A stretch of DNA of 41,106 nucleotides from Cyclaneusma minus (GCA_037179335.1 JAKZHN010000072.1:1-41106), one strand, 5' to 3'. Shown: positions 22,671-33,960, counted from the first letter of the stretch. Program-made: numbers and translations. The notes: generated by a model from the letters alone, not told the origin.

Positions 22671-23443
22671 ATGGACAATATACTACAACTGACCGAGGAA
22701 CTGGATATCGAAAGCCTGGTACAGACTTATTACGATACAACGGGACGACAAAAGTCTGCGCCCCCTTCCTGAATCTCGAAATATCCATAATCTTCGATAA
22801 CATTCACAATCTTTGGGGATATTCCGAATCACTGGGGATACTCAAAATTACTGGGAATATTCATAATCTTTGAGGATATTTTTGATCACTGGCGACATTC
22901 TGAATCTTTGAGGGTATTCTGAATGACTGGGAATACTCCTGATCACTTGAGATACTCCTAATTACTGACGGGGGTTCAGACTTTTGTCGCATAACTGTAC
23001 CCAGAACATTGTCCAGCAAGTGCTTTTTGATGACAAATGGCGACAAGGCCAATGCTATTTGGCAGATTTGTTTCATCAGAAATAGGAGGAAAAGCAGGCT
23101 GAGTTGCAAGAAATCGCAAAACTAAGGGCCAATGCCAAACAAGACAACACGCTCCGAAAAGCGCTGCTCGATCAAGCTCGCCAAGACGAACCAGCGAGGA
23201 AACAATTGCTGGAGGACCTTGAAAGCTCAAGATCGACAAGACATCCACTGGTAGCAAAACAGAGAACACGCTGACAGAAAAACTGACCAAGATCTCCCCC
23301 GTCAACCCCATGGCCACTCTAAGCTTGTGGAAGCCTTCTGCCTTGAAACCCCGTAAGTTGCATTGACTGCTTCTGTATCAACCATGAAATGCTAATCCCA
23401 GACAGCGAACACACGTTCGGCTCTCACTCCCGGTGATCAGTAA
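22671..23443 (+). pseudogene. Broken gene interrupted by a MITE (unknown family)
   Basis: It starts MDNILQLTEELDIESLVQ. The frame then enters the inverted repeat of an inserted element. Removing 22738-22999, leaving one TA, continues the same frame as YYDTQNIVQQVLFDDKWRQG, so the insertion interrupted an exon. Further damage: an in-frame TAG at about 23087 followed by good helical coding sequence (EEKQAELQEIAKLRANAKQ), and a one-base frame change near 23222, after which the frame runs KISPVNPMATLSLW. A canonical 53-nt intron at 23353-23405 (GTAAGT, GCTAAT branch, GACAG) leads to a last short exon ending at 23443. The protein family is not recognised. It has charged helices, perhaps a coiled coil. 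Confidence 0.65.
22736..22999. mobile_element. MITE-like element, copy B (inserted in an exon)
   Basis: 264 bp counting both TA ends. The left end reads TACAACGGGACGACAAAAGT then CTGCGCCCCC. The right end on the other strand reads TACAGTTATGCGACAAAAGT then CTGAACCCCC. Between them are about nine units of the degenerate 19-bp repeat, such as GGGATATTCCGAATCACTG and GGAATACTCCTGATCACTT. The ends differ from copies D and E, so this is a second subfamily that shares the internal repeat. The TA duplication and restored host frame give direct evidence of transposition. Confidence 0.85.
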
Positions 23444-23563
23444 TATTCACAATAATCGGGAATACTCTCAGTAATTGGGAACATTTTGAGACGATTTAGA
23501 ATACTCCTAATTAATGTGAATATGTGCAGTGACTAGGAGTATTCTTAATCACTGTGAATATCC
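23435..23563. mobile_element. MITE-like element, truncated copy C
   Basis: Only the internal 19-bp repeats remain (for example GGAATACTCTCAGTAATTG and GAGTATTCTTAATCACTGT), about six units. I found no terminal inverted repeats. It overlaps the stop codon of the pseudogene, so it may have replaced that gene's original 3' end. Confidence 0.55.
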
Positions 23564-23565
23564 AA

Positions 23566-23938
23566 AAAACAAATTGCGCTGGGAGAACACAATCTTACAG
23601 CGGCCGCATGGTGGATTTGGCGTGTGTTCATTATAAACGGTGTCCATGGCCACAAATTGAACGGGACCCAGTGAACGGGAACCAAAGTCTATGGAGACTG
23701 GTGAAAGACTTCTCTGCGATTTGCGGATTTGGGGTTGGCGTTGGCAGCCGGCTGCTATCTCACTGATTCTACGTACTTTTCATTGCTGACGATTCAAGTG
23801 GATTTTCATTAGCAAGAGGGTATTTTAATCGAGAGAGACAAAGGAAAGTGGCAGAAAGCCCATAAAGAACGACTCATAGCTACAAGAACATGAAAAATCC
23901 CATCATCAAATCCAGCCAATCATGCCGCCACGTTCCCT
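23566..23938. other. Gap, 3' side of the large minus-strand gene
   Basis: No gene is recognised. It probably includes the 3' UTR of the large gene to the right. Confidence 0.5.
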
Positions 23939-26900
23939 CTACGCTCTTTCCCGGTTGACCAATTTATCTGCTGCTTTCAATTTCATCCTCCACTCCTCAA
24001 CCCATGACATGCTCTCCTCAAACACTTCATCGTGCACAATTGTCATACGTCTCAAATCTACAGGCCTAAAGCTCCCCGAATCAGGAAACGAAAAATGTCG
24101 TGGTCCACTGCGCCAAAGACTAGGCGCGGGTTCCTCATTCGTGAATCCATCGCCAGGCACATCAGTCACAGCCGATCGACTTGACATCGTAACCGAGGGT
24201 AGTCACTGCTTTCTTTCCTCATCGACCTTCGAATAACTTGCTCTGGGCCGTTTGACCGTAGTGTCTCGCATACTCTTGCTTCTGCTGCCGAGATCCAAAC
24301 TAGTAGCAGGCCTCGCCACCCCCGAGCTCGGTGCAAGAAGACTGCTCGATCGAGTTGGCGGCTGCGGCTTTGTCGAATCTTCATTGACACTCATGGCTGG
24401 AGGTACAGTAGTTTCTGTGGTTCTTGGTGGTGTTGGAGCTCTAGGCATCATTTTAGATGACCGACGAGGCGGAATTTTTGCCTGGTCCAACGTAGCGCGC
24501 GCTTTGGAGAAGAAAGACGAAGACCTGTCTTTCTCTGCCCACTTGTCTGACGAAGTGTCAGGATTTCCCTTGGAGGATCGTTGGCGGCGATTGAAGGGGT
24601 TGAAAGAGGATGACGACGTGGATCTTGAAGTACCTGGACGGCCTCTTGAATGCATTTGTGTTGCTGGCCTGGTATCGGTAGATGATGCTGGAGATGTTGG
24701 GGGTCTCGCAGGAGTGTTTTCTATCTTGCGCATAGCCTCTTTCACACGATTCGCAGCGGCAGTCATTTCTTCGTCCTTGTTCACTTCCGAGGCGGTGGAG
24801 TCTCTGTTAGAGGTTGGAGGTTTCTCAGTGACGGAGGATGACGCGAGTGACGAACTCGAAGTTGCTAAAGCATCCTGGTCGTTGCTGACAGATGAACCGT
24901 CGCCTTCTGCTGGCTTGTTTCCCGGATTTTCGCTCTCCTCTTCGGGGATAATCACTTCGGCAGACTTATCAGGTGTTGGTGGGCTGAGCTTCTCTGGAGA
25001 GGCAGAGATGCGAGCACTGAACGATTTGAGACCACCAGTTGGTGAAGTTGCCCTCCACAGATCACTGGATTGGTAGTTCTGACTACTGTATGGATCGAAA
25101 GAGCGCTTGGGAGTGATCTGAGGGATCTCCAGGTTGGTGTCGTTTTCGGGGTCAGAAACCTCGGCTGGAAGGTCCTCCTTAGAATGAGAGGCTTCTTCCG
25201 AATCGACAGAAGGTTCTGAGGAATTTCCACCGCCGACAACTTCCCCCGCCACCGACTCAGACTCTGCGACCCGCGATAGTCAGCTGGAAGTACCTTCCTC
25301 GCCTATGTCTACCTTTTGCTCCGCTTGGCCCTCTTTTTGGTCTTCCGAGGAGCTGGGAAGATGTTCAGAAGCCTGCTCCATTGCAACGGTGGAAGAGACA
25401 AGGTCAGCGGAATCCTTTGTCTCACCTTTCTTGTCCGTCTTTTCAGTTTCTGATTGTCCTGGAGTGGTTGAGCTGGCTGCCACTTTTGATGACTGGGCCT
25501 TACTTCCTTCCTCGGGCTCGATCTTCTCTTCTGCTTTCGCGGTAGGCTGAACCGCCGACTCTTCGATTTCCTTTGGAGGGTCGACGCTCTCCTTGGACTC
25601 AGCATCAATCACTTTGCCCTCATCGATGTCTTTCTCGGTTACTGGAGCCGCAAGAGAAGTCTCTGACTTGGCGGAAGCGGGCTCGCCCCCTTCTGTATCG
25701 ATCTGAGAAGCCACGTGCGGTGACTCTGGCACACTCGTACCCTCTTCTTCCTTTCCAACATTTTGAGAATCCTGAGTCACGTCGACTGCCGAGACATGGT
25801 TTGACTTCTTTTCAGTTTCTCCAAAGGCTCCGTGGATTTCTGGCCCGGCAGGCGTGATCTTCTTCACTCTTGGGGGAGTCTCGGTCATTGCTTCTGTCAT
25901 CTCTACCTGTCCTTTGTCTTCCGCTTTGGGCACCTCGGGAGTTTGGACATCGATACCCGAGTCTTGTCTCAACGCCAGCGATTCTGCCGCTCCATGGACA
26001 GATTTGACACCATTGGTAATCTCATGATCTTCATTCGTCGACACAAAGACCTCGGGGTCTTCCGTGAGTGCCGTTCCCAATTGCTCGTCCTTTCCCTGAT
26101 GGACTGCCGGACTCAGAGTCTCGCCCTTGCTTCCCTTGACGGCACCAGTCGTTGCTTCATTGGCAGCGTGATTTATTTCCGATTCGTCCGCCGCTTCGGC
26201 AGATACTGACTGAGGTTCATCAATACCAGCCTTTTCCTCGTCGCCATTCTGAAGGCTTAGCTCCCCTGATGTCTCGGAAGCTTCGACAATACGTGCACCA
26301 GTTGGTTCTGCTTGCTCGCAATCTTGAAGAGGGACCACTGTCGGCTCGGTTTCGGCAAGAGGATCTAGAGCATCGTTGATACTGAGAACTTGGTCGGAGA
26401 ACGAGACGCTCTTTCTATGATGATTTGAGATCGAAGGCCGCTCGTGTTGCTCAAGTCTTCCACCTCCATCATGATCAGATGGTGATGTAGAATCGTCTTG
26501 TGACTCGCCGTTCTGCTCAGCAACTGGCTCAGAAGTTTCAACGTCATCTTTGATGGTGGTGGCGTGATCAGTCCCCTCGGGCTGTACCGTGACAAGAGGC
26601 TCTTCACCGGCAGAGGCTTTTGTTTCGACAGGCTTCTCGCTCGATGCCGAGGTCACATCGCTCCAAATCAACTCCGCCATTATCTCCTTGTCCTCGATGC
26701 CAGGCTTTTCTTCGGGAATGCTTTTCTCCGGAACCTTTTCTGCTGCAAGAACCTCGGGAGTCTCTACTGCTTCAGATGTCGCAAAGCTGGGTTCCTCTGA
26801 TGGAAGCTGCGGCGGCTCGATCAACTCAGATGACGTGACTTTCTCGTCTTCATGCTTTCCTTCACTCGCTGTCTTGATCTCGGGCTCCTCTGTCGCTGTC

Positions 26901-29094
26901 TTCACCTCGGCTTCGTCCTGGACTGGCTTGTCGTCGGCAAGCTTGTTTGCTGGGTCTTCTGCTACATGAATGCATCCATCACCACTTGTTCCAGCAACAG
27001 GTATCTCATGAACGGGCGCTTCATGAAGTTGTTCGTCAGTGACCTGTCCCTGACATCCTGGCTCCGATACAGCTGCTCGAGAAAGACCACTGTCAGCGAC
27101 TGGAGCGTCAGCAGCATCCGTTTCACCAGCATGTTCCTTGTGATGAGGAACCTCAGAAGCAGATCCATCATCCTCAGCGGTTGCTTGTGGTGTTTCGGCA
27201 AGAATTTCCGAAACTTCGTCTTCAGAATGGGCGTTTGATGCTTCGGGAACAGTTTCAGGATTGAATTCTTCGAGTTTTTCAGCGATTTCATTAGCGGTCG
27301 CCAACTCATTTTGTCCATTCTGTGGAGACCTTTCGTCTTGAGTCGTCTCTCCCGCTGTGTATTCTTCAACTGCAGGGTCTTCAACAGCACGCTCTTTGGC
27401 AACAGGTTCTTCTGTCGGAAGTTGTTCAGTCGCAGGGGCTTCAAGTGTGGTTGTTGCTGGGGATTGCTCCTCAATGACGGGGTGGTGGTTCTTGGAATCT
27501 TCGTCAGCAGCGTCGGCGACAGCGGGCTTCTCGATTGCGATTTCTGCGGTAGGCTCTTTGAAAGCAGGCCCCTCAATCAATTCCTCGGTAGCAGCTTCGG
27601 GATTCTCAGATAGCGGCGTTCGGTCCCCACCGTCAACTTCTTTCGTCTCGCCTTTCACGCTCTCTGATTTTTCGGCTTCATCTGACTTTGCCTCCCCCCC
27701 TGCCATCGCAGAAACTGGTGCGTTATCGAGTTTCTCATCTCCTGGAGCGTGGTCTTTGTTTGACAGAGTTGCTACAGGATCTTGAATAGTGACAGCTGGG
27801 TTGTGTGTCGAGACAATGTCCGGCTCTGTCTCAGTTGGAATTTTCGCAGCTTCCACTATCTCGTTGTCATTCATCGTCGGGTGATCAGGGTCCTCATTGG
27901 CAGCGTTCTCAATCGACGGGGTTGCATCTTGCTCAACGACAGGCTCAGCGGCATCAACGTGGGCGCCAGACTCTGGAGACTCCGTGGGTGGATCTGCCGA
28001 CTGAACAATTTCGTCTCTTCGATCATCCAACGGCTCCGAGTGTGACAAGGCAGGCAGATCAGCTTCTGGTAGTTCCCCCTCGACCTCTTTATCACTGGCA
28101 GCTCTTTCCTGAATCGAAGGAGCGGTGGAAATATCAGTGGAAGGCTCGGAAGAAGGCTCGACATCCGTAGTTGTCACCGAATCGGTCGTTTCAGGGTCCT
28201 CGGCATCCGCAATGGGCAAGTGTGGGCGTGTAGACGTGTGTGCTACTGATTTCGTTCTGGTGTGCGTTGGGATCTCCGGCATCTGCATCTGCTTCATGAC
28301 CTCGTTCTCGATCAACTCATTCAAACGCTTTCTCTCAGCTACCAGCCTAGCCAAATCTTCCTGCGCTTCCACCATCTTCTTCTTCAGCTCTCTCTCCTTC
28401 GCCTCAATTTCCTCGTCAACTCTCTCATGCAGCTCCTGCTCTTTCCTTTCTCGCTCGAGACGTCTCTCTTCATCCAGTCTTTCTCTCTCCTTGCGGCGTT
28501 CCTCGTCCTCTCTCTTGCGCTGCTCTTCGAGGGCTCGATCTTCGGCTTCTCGCTTCGCTTTTTCCTCAGCAAGCTGCTTCTCGCGTTCCAGTTCCAACTG
28601 AGCAATCAATTTCTGCCGCTCAAGTTCGAGTTGAGAAACAATGTCTTTGTGTGCTTCGACACTAGGAAGGGACTGGATCTTGGAGTTGATTGCGGCATGA
28701 ATGGACTGCATTCGAATGAGAAGATCAGGGATTGGGAGGTCGGACACCTCCTCGCTCGTCGTGGACGTCATTTTGTTGGTATTAGCTGGGGAAAGTCCGC
28801 AGCCCTATTTGAGAGTCAGTGAGATCTTTCGAATTTTTATGATGCAAAACACTGCCTCAAGGACGCCCTCGACGAATCATCTGTGATGGTAGAGTTCACA
28901 GCTCCGGCTAGGCAATGAAGACCAAGTCTGTCCCCGTGTATGATGATGATGGGCTGGATTTTTTGCTTCAAATGATTTGTTTTGGGTAGGGGGAAGTTGC
29001 TCTTGTGAAGGTTCGTACGTACCTGTTTTTTGCAAGTCTTAGACTTGGGATGATTGCAAAATGCAGTTTTGACTTTGCTATTTGAACTCCCCAT
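23939..29094 (-). CDS. Large N-myristoylated-type coiled-coil/disordered protein with two in-frame UGA-CUA stops
   Basis: I do not recognise the family. Exon 1 (29094-29023) encodes 24 residues starting MGSSNSK, a good N-myristoylation signal, with several Cys and Lys. A 218-nt intron (28805-29022; GTACGT ... CAAATAG, ACTGAC branch) joins in phase 0 to GCGLSPANTNK and then the Met at 28771. Residues about 75-200 are a strong Glu/Arg-rich coiled coil (EEQRKREDEERRKERERLDE); then comes a very long acidic Glu/Ala/Pro/Thr-rich disordered region. The frame meets TGA at 25280-25282 (1198 residues), continues open for 358 codons of Ser/Pro-rich basic sequence, meets TGA at 24203-24205, and continues 87 codons to TAG at 23939, with an ordered-looking end (TIVHDEVFEESMSWVEEWRM). 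Both TGA codons are followed by CTA. The downstream parts have no suitable ATG of their own for 358 codons in the middle segment, so they belong to this gene. Readthrough products would be about 1557 and 1645 residues. An intron at 25262-25312 could bypass the first stop; none was found for the second. Membrane attachment is inferred. Confidence 0.75.
24200..24205 (-). promoter_or_regulatory. Candidate readthrough stop 2 (UGA-CUA)
   Basis: On the coding strand the frame reads AAG CAG TGA CTA CCC. It is the same six-base context as stop 1, in the same frame of the same gene, with 87 further open codons ending at TAG 23939. No canonical intron of compatible phase removes this stop. Confidence 0.65.
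25277..25282 (-). promoter_or_regulatory. Candidate readthrough stop 1 (UGA-CUA)
   Basis: On the coding strand the frame reads AGC TGA CTA TCG. UGA followed by CUA is the best known high-readthrough context in fungi and animals, where it produces peroxisomal isoforms of glycolytic enzymes. The frame stays open for 358 codons afterwards. A competing explanation is a 51-nt intron at 25262-25312 with a weak donor (GTAGAC) and a GAG acceptor. Confidence 0.6.
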
Positions 29095-30640
29095 GTTAAT
29101 ACAGAAATTGAGATGATGGCAAAAGGCTCCAAACTTTCAGAGCACAGTCACTGGCTGAGACGAGTACGATTAAACAGAATACAAGCAGAACTCACAAAGA
29201 ACTTGTGAAAGTCAAAACGACTTGGTGGATTATTCAATATACGGAGAAATGACGAAGATCCTTCGATCTAAGACTTTCGAAGGGTAGATAGCGGTGGATA
29301 CATAGAGTAGTTTTCAATCTAATTCTATGATCGGGCCTCCTCGACCTCGTCATTCCAAGCTCTGCCAACTCACCGCATCACCACCCCTTGAGGGAACTTA
29401 CAGCTTTCTCCACACTGTTGACGCCAGAGTGAGCGCCAGCGACTCCATTGAGCTGCATGAACCGATGGGCCAAGCATCGTGCACCATGGCGCAAGGATCT
29501 CGCTGGCGGTGAACCTGTGAGGAGAGACCACAACACCACGCATCAATGGTTAGGTCCCTTGATCGGCCATATTGCTTATCATTCGTGGCAGCTCTGTGCG
29601 GCGTACCAATCCGAGGCCTTTCGGAAGATGGCTCGATCGAGCAAAGACGATGAGATGGCTGGTTCTTGGAGAATTTTTCCTCATGCATGTGCCCGCCACG
29701 TCGGCGAGAAACCCCGGCTATCAACTAATTGATATCGTACCTAGGATTCAACCGTTGGCGGAGGAAATATGCAGCATGACTCTTCTCTTCGTCGATGACA
29801 GTCACTTTCATTAGCGGATAACTCGAATTGGTCTGAATCTGAGATATGCAGATGAGTTGTTCATGAGCTTGTCTAGTTCGGCCCTCGGGAGCAGCGAGCT
29901 TCAACTTGGGTGGTTGGGAGCTCGGGAGCTATTTTGATCTTCGCTTGTGATTTGACAAGGGTGGTGATGATCCCCGCGCCGGACGCGCCGAATTCGGAAT
30001 GCCTTCAAGTTCACGGATATCAGTGTCTCCACTGCTCTCTGAGATACGGTATTCAGGATGTTACTAGCAATCATTCAAAGTTTTCAAGGTGATCATAGGA
30101 ATCTAGGTTGTTTCCAAAAGAAAAAGCGCTTCTATCAGATCTTCATTTGGATTTCGTAAGTGTCGAGTATCCCTGGTTTACAGGTATAAGTCGCTGCCTC
30201 TTGTTCATGAAAGAACACCGAGGTGGTGGGTGATATGTTGCGTCACCGTCGCGATCGACGCGATGACTCCACTGATTATGGCGACTCCACGTGTATCCAC
30301 TCCAGTCCAGTCATACTCATGCGCGAAGGTCGTAAATCATCGGCATCGAGCGTGTCATGGGCTCCAGGCGGGATGAATCAATGTAGGACAGCAGTTCAAG
30401 CAAATCATCTATTTTCATCCAACACTCATTAGCTACCTCGACGGAAACACAGTCCAAGCAACAACTTCAGCATCCTCAATTAGTCCAACCTCCTGTCCCC
30501 AAACTTCTAGTGGTATATGTGAATGAACGTGAACGTGCTCCATGAATCATAATGAATTCTCTCCCATACTCCACCCCGACCCCTTCGTAACTCGATTTCA
30601 ATCCTCTGTAATTCCCGGTGACATCCAGTAAGCGACAGAC
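29095..30640. other. Gap upstream of the large gene
   Basis: It contains the promoter side of the large minus-strand gene and the 3' side of the next minus-strand gene. Overlapping open frames near 29327-29814 are below 110 codons on either strand and show no recognisable domain. Confidence 0.5.
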
Positions 30641-31636
30641 CTAAATTCTTGGCGCTGCTCCCTTCATAGCCATCGCAGTCCTCCTCCTGAATTGATCCCG
30701 GAAGTTGATCCTCCCAATCGTCCCGTAGCCAACTGTGATTCCCAGCAAGCCAGCCCAGACGCCTGTAATGACGCCTCCAATTGGAAAGATCAAGATTTTC
30801 ACGCCTGGAACCACGAAAACATCGTCTGTAGGAATCGCCACGTCAGCCTCGGTGGTAGAGGTCACAGCTTTTGCCGTTTGATCGACAGCGAAGACTCCCG
30901 TGACAAAGTTCGCTGAGTCTTGGACAAGGGAAGTGTTGAGTGCGGAGCCAGATGTAGATTTCGCATGTAGGGTTACGCTGGGGATGAGGAGTGCTTGAAG
31001 AGATGTGCTGTGATATGTTAGACTTGAATCTGGAGGTGGGCGCATCTTGGCTTACTTTGTTGTGGCTGTCTTGAGCATGTCCTGGTTGATTTGACCGACG
31101 AAAGCAAATGTCTGGAAAGGCTGCATAGAGTTGTTGGTTGTGTCTCGAGGAGCGATAGTGTCGAAGGATATCAGGGAGGTTCGGACGGTTCTGGCCTTGA
31201 GAGAGCTCTCCTTGATTGGCGAAACGGATGCGCCAACGTAGCTGACGGAGACTTGCACATCTTGATCAGGGATTCCTTCAAAGTCGCCAGTTGCGTCGGC
31301 CATCTTGTACAATCGTAGATCCGCTTTGAAGACGCCGGTCGAGTTGTCGAGGGTCGGGATGTTGTAGCATACGGCCATGCCAGATGGATTCGTCGTGGAG
31401 TGTTGCGCCGCCAGTGCTGTGGTGCAGGCAGACTGTGTTTGTGTATTCCAGTCCTCGATGTTGATTGACGTTGTGGCTCGTTCGACCAGATCTCCCAAGA
31501 CCTCATCTGCCGTCCGTCGCAAGTGACTCTCCGTTGTTTCTGTTCTTGCGATCACTCGACGCGATACGCCGGCCACACCAGCAGATGCATGGCCAGCGAG
31601 AGCCAAGCAGGCAGTGACAGCTCCAGTCCAGAACAT
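30641..31636 (-). CDS. Secreted or type I membrane protein of unknown function
   Basis: Two exons, 31636-31056 and 31007-30641. The 48-nt intron (GTAAGC ... ATCACAG, TCTAACATATC branch) splits an Asn codon, giving 315 residues. The N-terminus (MFWTGAVTACLALAGHASAG) is a typical signal peptide. The lumenal or extracellular part has two Cys and an Asn-linked-type sequon or two (NSTG, NNSM) and a beta-rich look (VQVSVSYVGASV). Near the C-terminus, about residues 264-288 form one transmembrane segment (FPIGGVITGVWAGLLGITVG), followed by a short basic tail (FRDQFRRR). This indicates a single-pass surface or secretory-pathway protein. I know similar proteins only as conserved hypothetical fungal proteins; no function is proposed. 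Confidence 0.82.
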
Positions 31637-33269
31637 CTTCGGTATCCAAAATTACCGGATGGTTGTTGTCGAGGAGCTCGAAAGTCGATTAGGCGAAAGT
31701 CGATTAGGTGAAAGTAAAGTCCGTCCGGCGGGTGAAGAATCGAAGCAAGCGAATGTGATGAAGCCTCTCCTTCTCAGAGTGTGAAGCAGAAGAACTTCGA
31801 AGAGAGAGTGGAGTACTTCGTCGGAGACCTGCTCCAGAACACAAAACGGAGGGAGCGAGAGATTAAAAGTTTGGTTTCCTGGCTGTCGTACCTGCTATTA
31901 TTATGGACGATATGGGTCAAATAGGAAGGAGAATGAGAAATGAGGGAAGAAGCAGTCTGAAAATATCGAAAGATACAAGAGGAGTTGTATCGCAACACTT
32001 GCGAGGGAAGTCAGGGAAAAGAGTCATGCGTTCATGAGCAGAAGCTGGGGAACAGACAGGGTAGGTCCCACAAGGTAGGTCCTTGCAGAGGCCTCGCCGC
32101 CTTCTTTCGGTGCAAGCTCCCACAGAATGGGGTGAGAGGCGGCGGCTCTGAGGGAGACTCGGTGGGGAGAAGTCTTGCTCAAGACCAACACGGTATCAGC
32201 AAGTGTCGGAGGTTGTGGAAGAGGCGTTCATGAACGATGGGGCGCTCGAGAGCTAAGCTTCTCTAGGGTCCATGGCAATCAAGATCTCGACACAGCCTCA
32301 GAGAATATGGTGAGAGGCGTCTCGGGATTGTATGGCGACAACACAGTGGTTGTGTCACAGCTGCTTCGAGTGGTGGTTGAGACCGGGCTGCAACGGATCG
32401 TGGAAGCGCCGAGACGGGGCGATGTCGCAGAAGCGAGGTGGAGCTAGCATGAGGCCCGTGCCACTTTGGTCGTGAGAATATGGGAATCAGTCCGCTCAAA
32501 GACTTGCACATTTAAGCTGAAGTAACTCCACTTGCTGCCTTTGGTCGTTCAAGGTGTCTGTAATGAATGATCCGAAGGAATTTGCGTAGGTTGGGAAGAA
32601 CCGTCGGTCCAGGAGTCCGGAGGTTTATCGAGGTCCGAGCGGCAACTCTATTTATGCCAGCCGCCGCCAAGCTCTGCGGCCCGCAAAAGCTTAAGCTAAC
32701 CGAGCCATTTGCGGGCGGCAAGCAAGCGCTAGCCAGACCAGTCATTCCAAAACACCATCAAGTTCATCGTGACTTTCTGCTTGCTGAAAATGCGGAAAAT
32801 ACGCCGCATGAACTTTGCTTGGAGTGTACTATGAGTCCATGATATTCGGTCTATCATTCATGCTATGGTAGGAAAGATAGCGATCATTCGATAAGTCGTT
32901 TCCTGGAGAATACTGAGAGCCTCTCGCTTCACTTCTCACAGACTCACTGTTGAGTGAAGCAAGTTGCAACCTCAAACTCCGAACTCGCGGCAACGAGCCA
33001 TGAAGTTAAGCAATGCAGAAGGTTCAAAGGAGGCGGCTGATCATAGGGAGCACCGTTACTCGTTACATCTCACTCCAGGTCATATTCTGTCGAGTTTCTA
33101 CTTTCGTACGAGCTGGCTTGGAGGAGACGGATAAAACAGCACATAACCCCATTTTCCCATTTCTACTACATCGCTTGGTTCCCATCCTCCTCAGAGTTCG
33201 TCTCTCCTGTCGTGGCCTGGGAGGGACTCAGATTCCAGACCGTAGATCTATCAACGACGCGTAAGTATT
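31637..33269. other. Gap without recognised gene
   Basis: The promoter side of the secreted-protein gene and about 1.6 kb without convincing coding sequence; open frames are under 95 codons and overlap on both strands. An 11-base direct repeat (AAAGTCGATTA, twice) lies at about 31681-31708, and a short AGGTAGGTCC-like duplication near 32058-32086. Confidence 0.5.
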
Positions 33270-33494
33270 TACAGTGGGAGGGAAAAATCTGAATACGGTC
33301 TACAGTCTCCGAATAATTGTGAACATTCCAAATAACCAGGAATATTCCCAATAACTTGAAATGCCTCAAATTACTTGAAATATTCTAAAGCATTTGGAAT
33401 ATTTCTAATTACTGGAAATATTCCTGGTTATTTGGGATATTCGCAATCTAGCGGAGACTGTAGGCCGTATTCAGACTTTTTTCCACCCACTGTA
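33270..33494. mobile_element. MITE-like element, copy D (best preserved)
   Basis: 225 bp with TA at both ends. The left end is TACAGTGGGAGGGAAAAAT then CTGAATACGGTCTACAGTCTCC... in form. The right end on the other strand is TACAGTGGGTGGAAAAAAGT then CTGAATACGG, CCTACAGTCTCC, so about 41 bp of near-perfect terminal inverted repeat. Inside are about seven head-to-tail units of the 19-bp repeat (GGAATATTCCCAATAACTT, GGAATATTTCTAATTACTG). It has no coding capacity. It defines the family with copy E. Confidence 0.88.
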
Positions 33495-33689
33495 CCTACT
33501 TCAGTTCCCGCGAGTACTCGACTCCATCCATTCGTCAGCGCCTATTCATACAGCTCTTTTGTCACAGGGAGTTTGTCTCGAACCTCTGTCAAGTGATGGT
33601 TTCAAAGGCTTCACATCCCGACAACATCTATTCGAATCTCCCAAGAATGGTGGCCAAGTTTCCAGGTTCCAATCTTGAAGTGTTGGGTA

Positions 33690-33960
33690 ACAGGGCCTCC
33701 AAACAGCTGCTCTTGAACTTGGCTGTCAAACTGAAGCTGCCAAACTGAAGCTGCGCTTGAACTTGAACTTGAAGTCGTTGAGTTGCAGCCGCTGTCGGAG
33801 TTGAAGTTGTGTTTGAAATCGAATATGAAGCTGCCCCTGAACTTGGATTTGAAGCTGCTCTTGAACCTGAAGTAAAATTTGCGCTGGACCTTGAATATGA
33901 AGGTGTACAGCTGTGCTTGAATTTGAACCTGATCTTGAAGGTTGAAATTGTTCTGAGCTC
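33690..33960. repeat. Degenerate TTGAA/CTTCAA-rich minisatellite
   Basis: The + strand repeats short forms such as CTTGAACTTGAAG and TTTGAAGCTG through this stretch. On the minus strand two frames stay open; one reads as Ser/Ala/Thr-rich (SRAASNPSSGAASYS), the other as Gln/Phe-rich, depending on the position. This could be the low-complexity part of a decayed secreted protein gene or simply a minisatellite. No complete gene can be built. Confidence 0.5.

Noticed and set aside
24252..25076. A 274-codon open frame on the + strand
   Set aside because: It lies antisense to the downstream segment of the large minus-strand gene, which has a single consistent frame over 5 kb; the antisense frame is a by-product of its Ser-rich codon usage.
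25264..25293. A 30-nt intron (GTACTT ... GCAG) removing the first UGA of the large gene in frame
   Set aside because: Far shorter than any other intron in the window (43 nt or more) and below the usual fungal minimum; the 51-nt alternative is kept as a competing explanation instead.
29327..29814. Three overlapping open frames of 60-95 codons on the + strand
   Set aside because: They overlap one another and an antisense frame, show no domain or splice structure, and fit chance expectation for GC-rich DNA.
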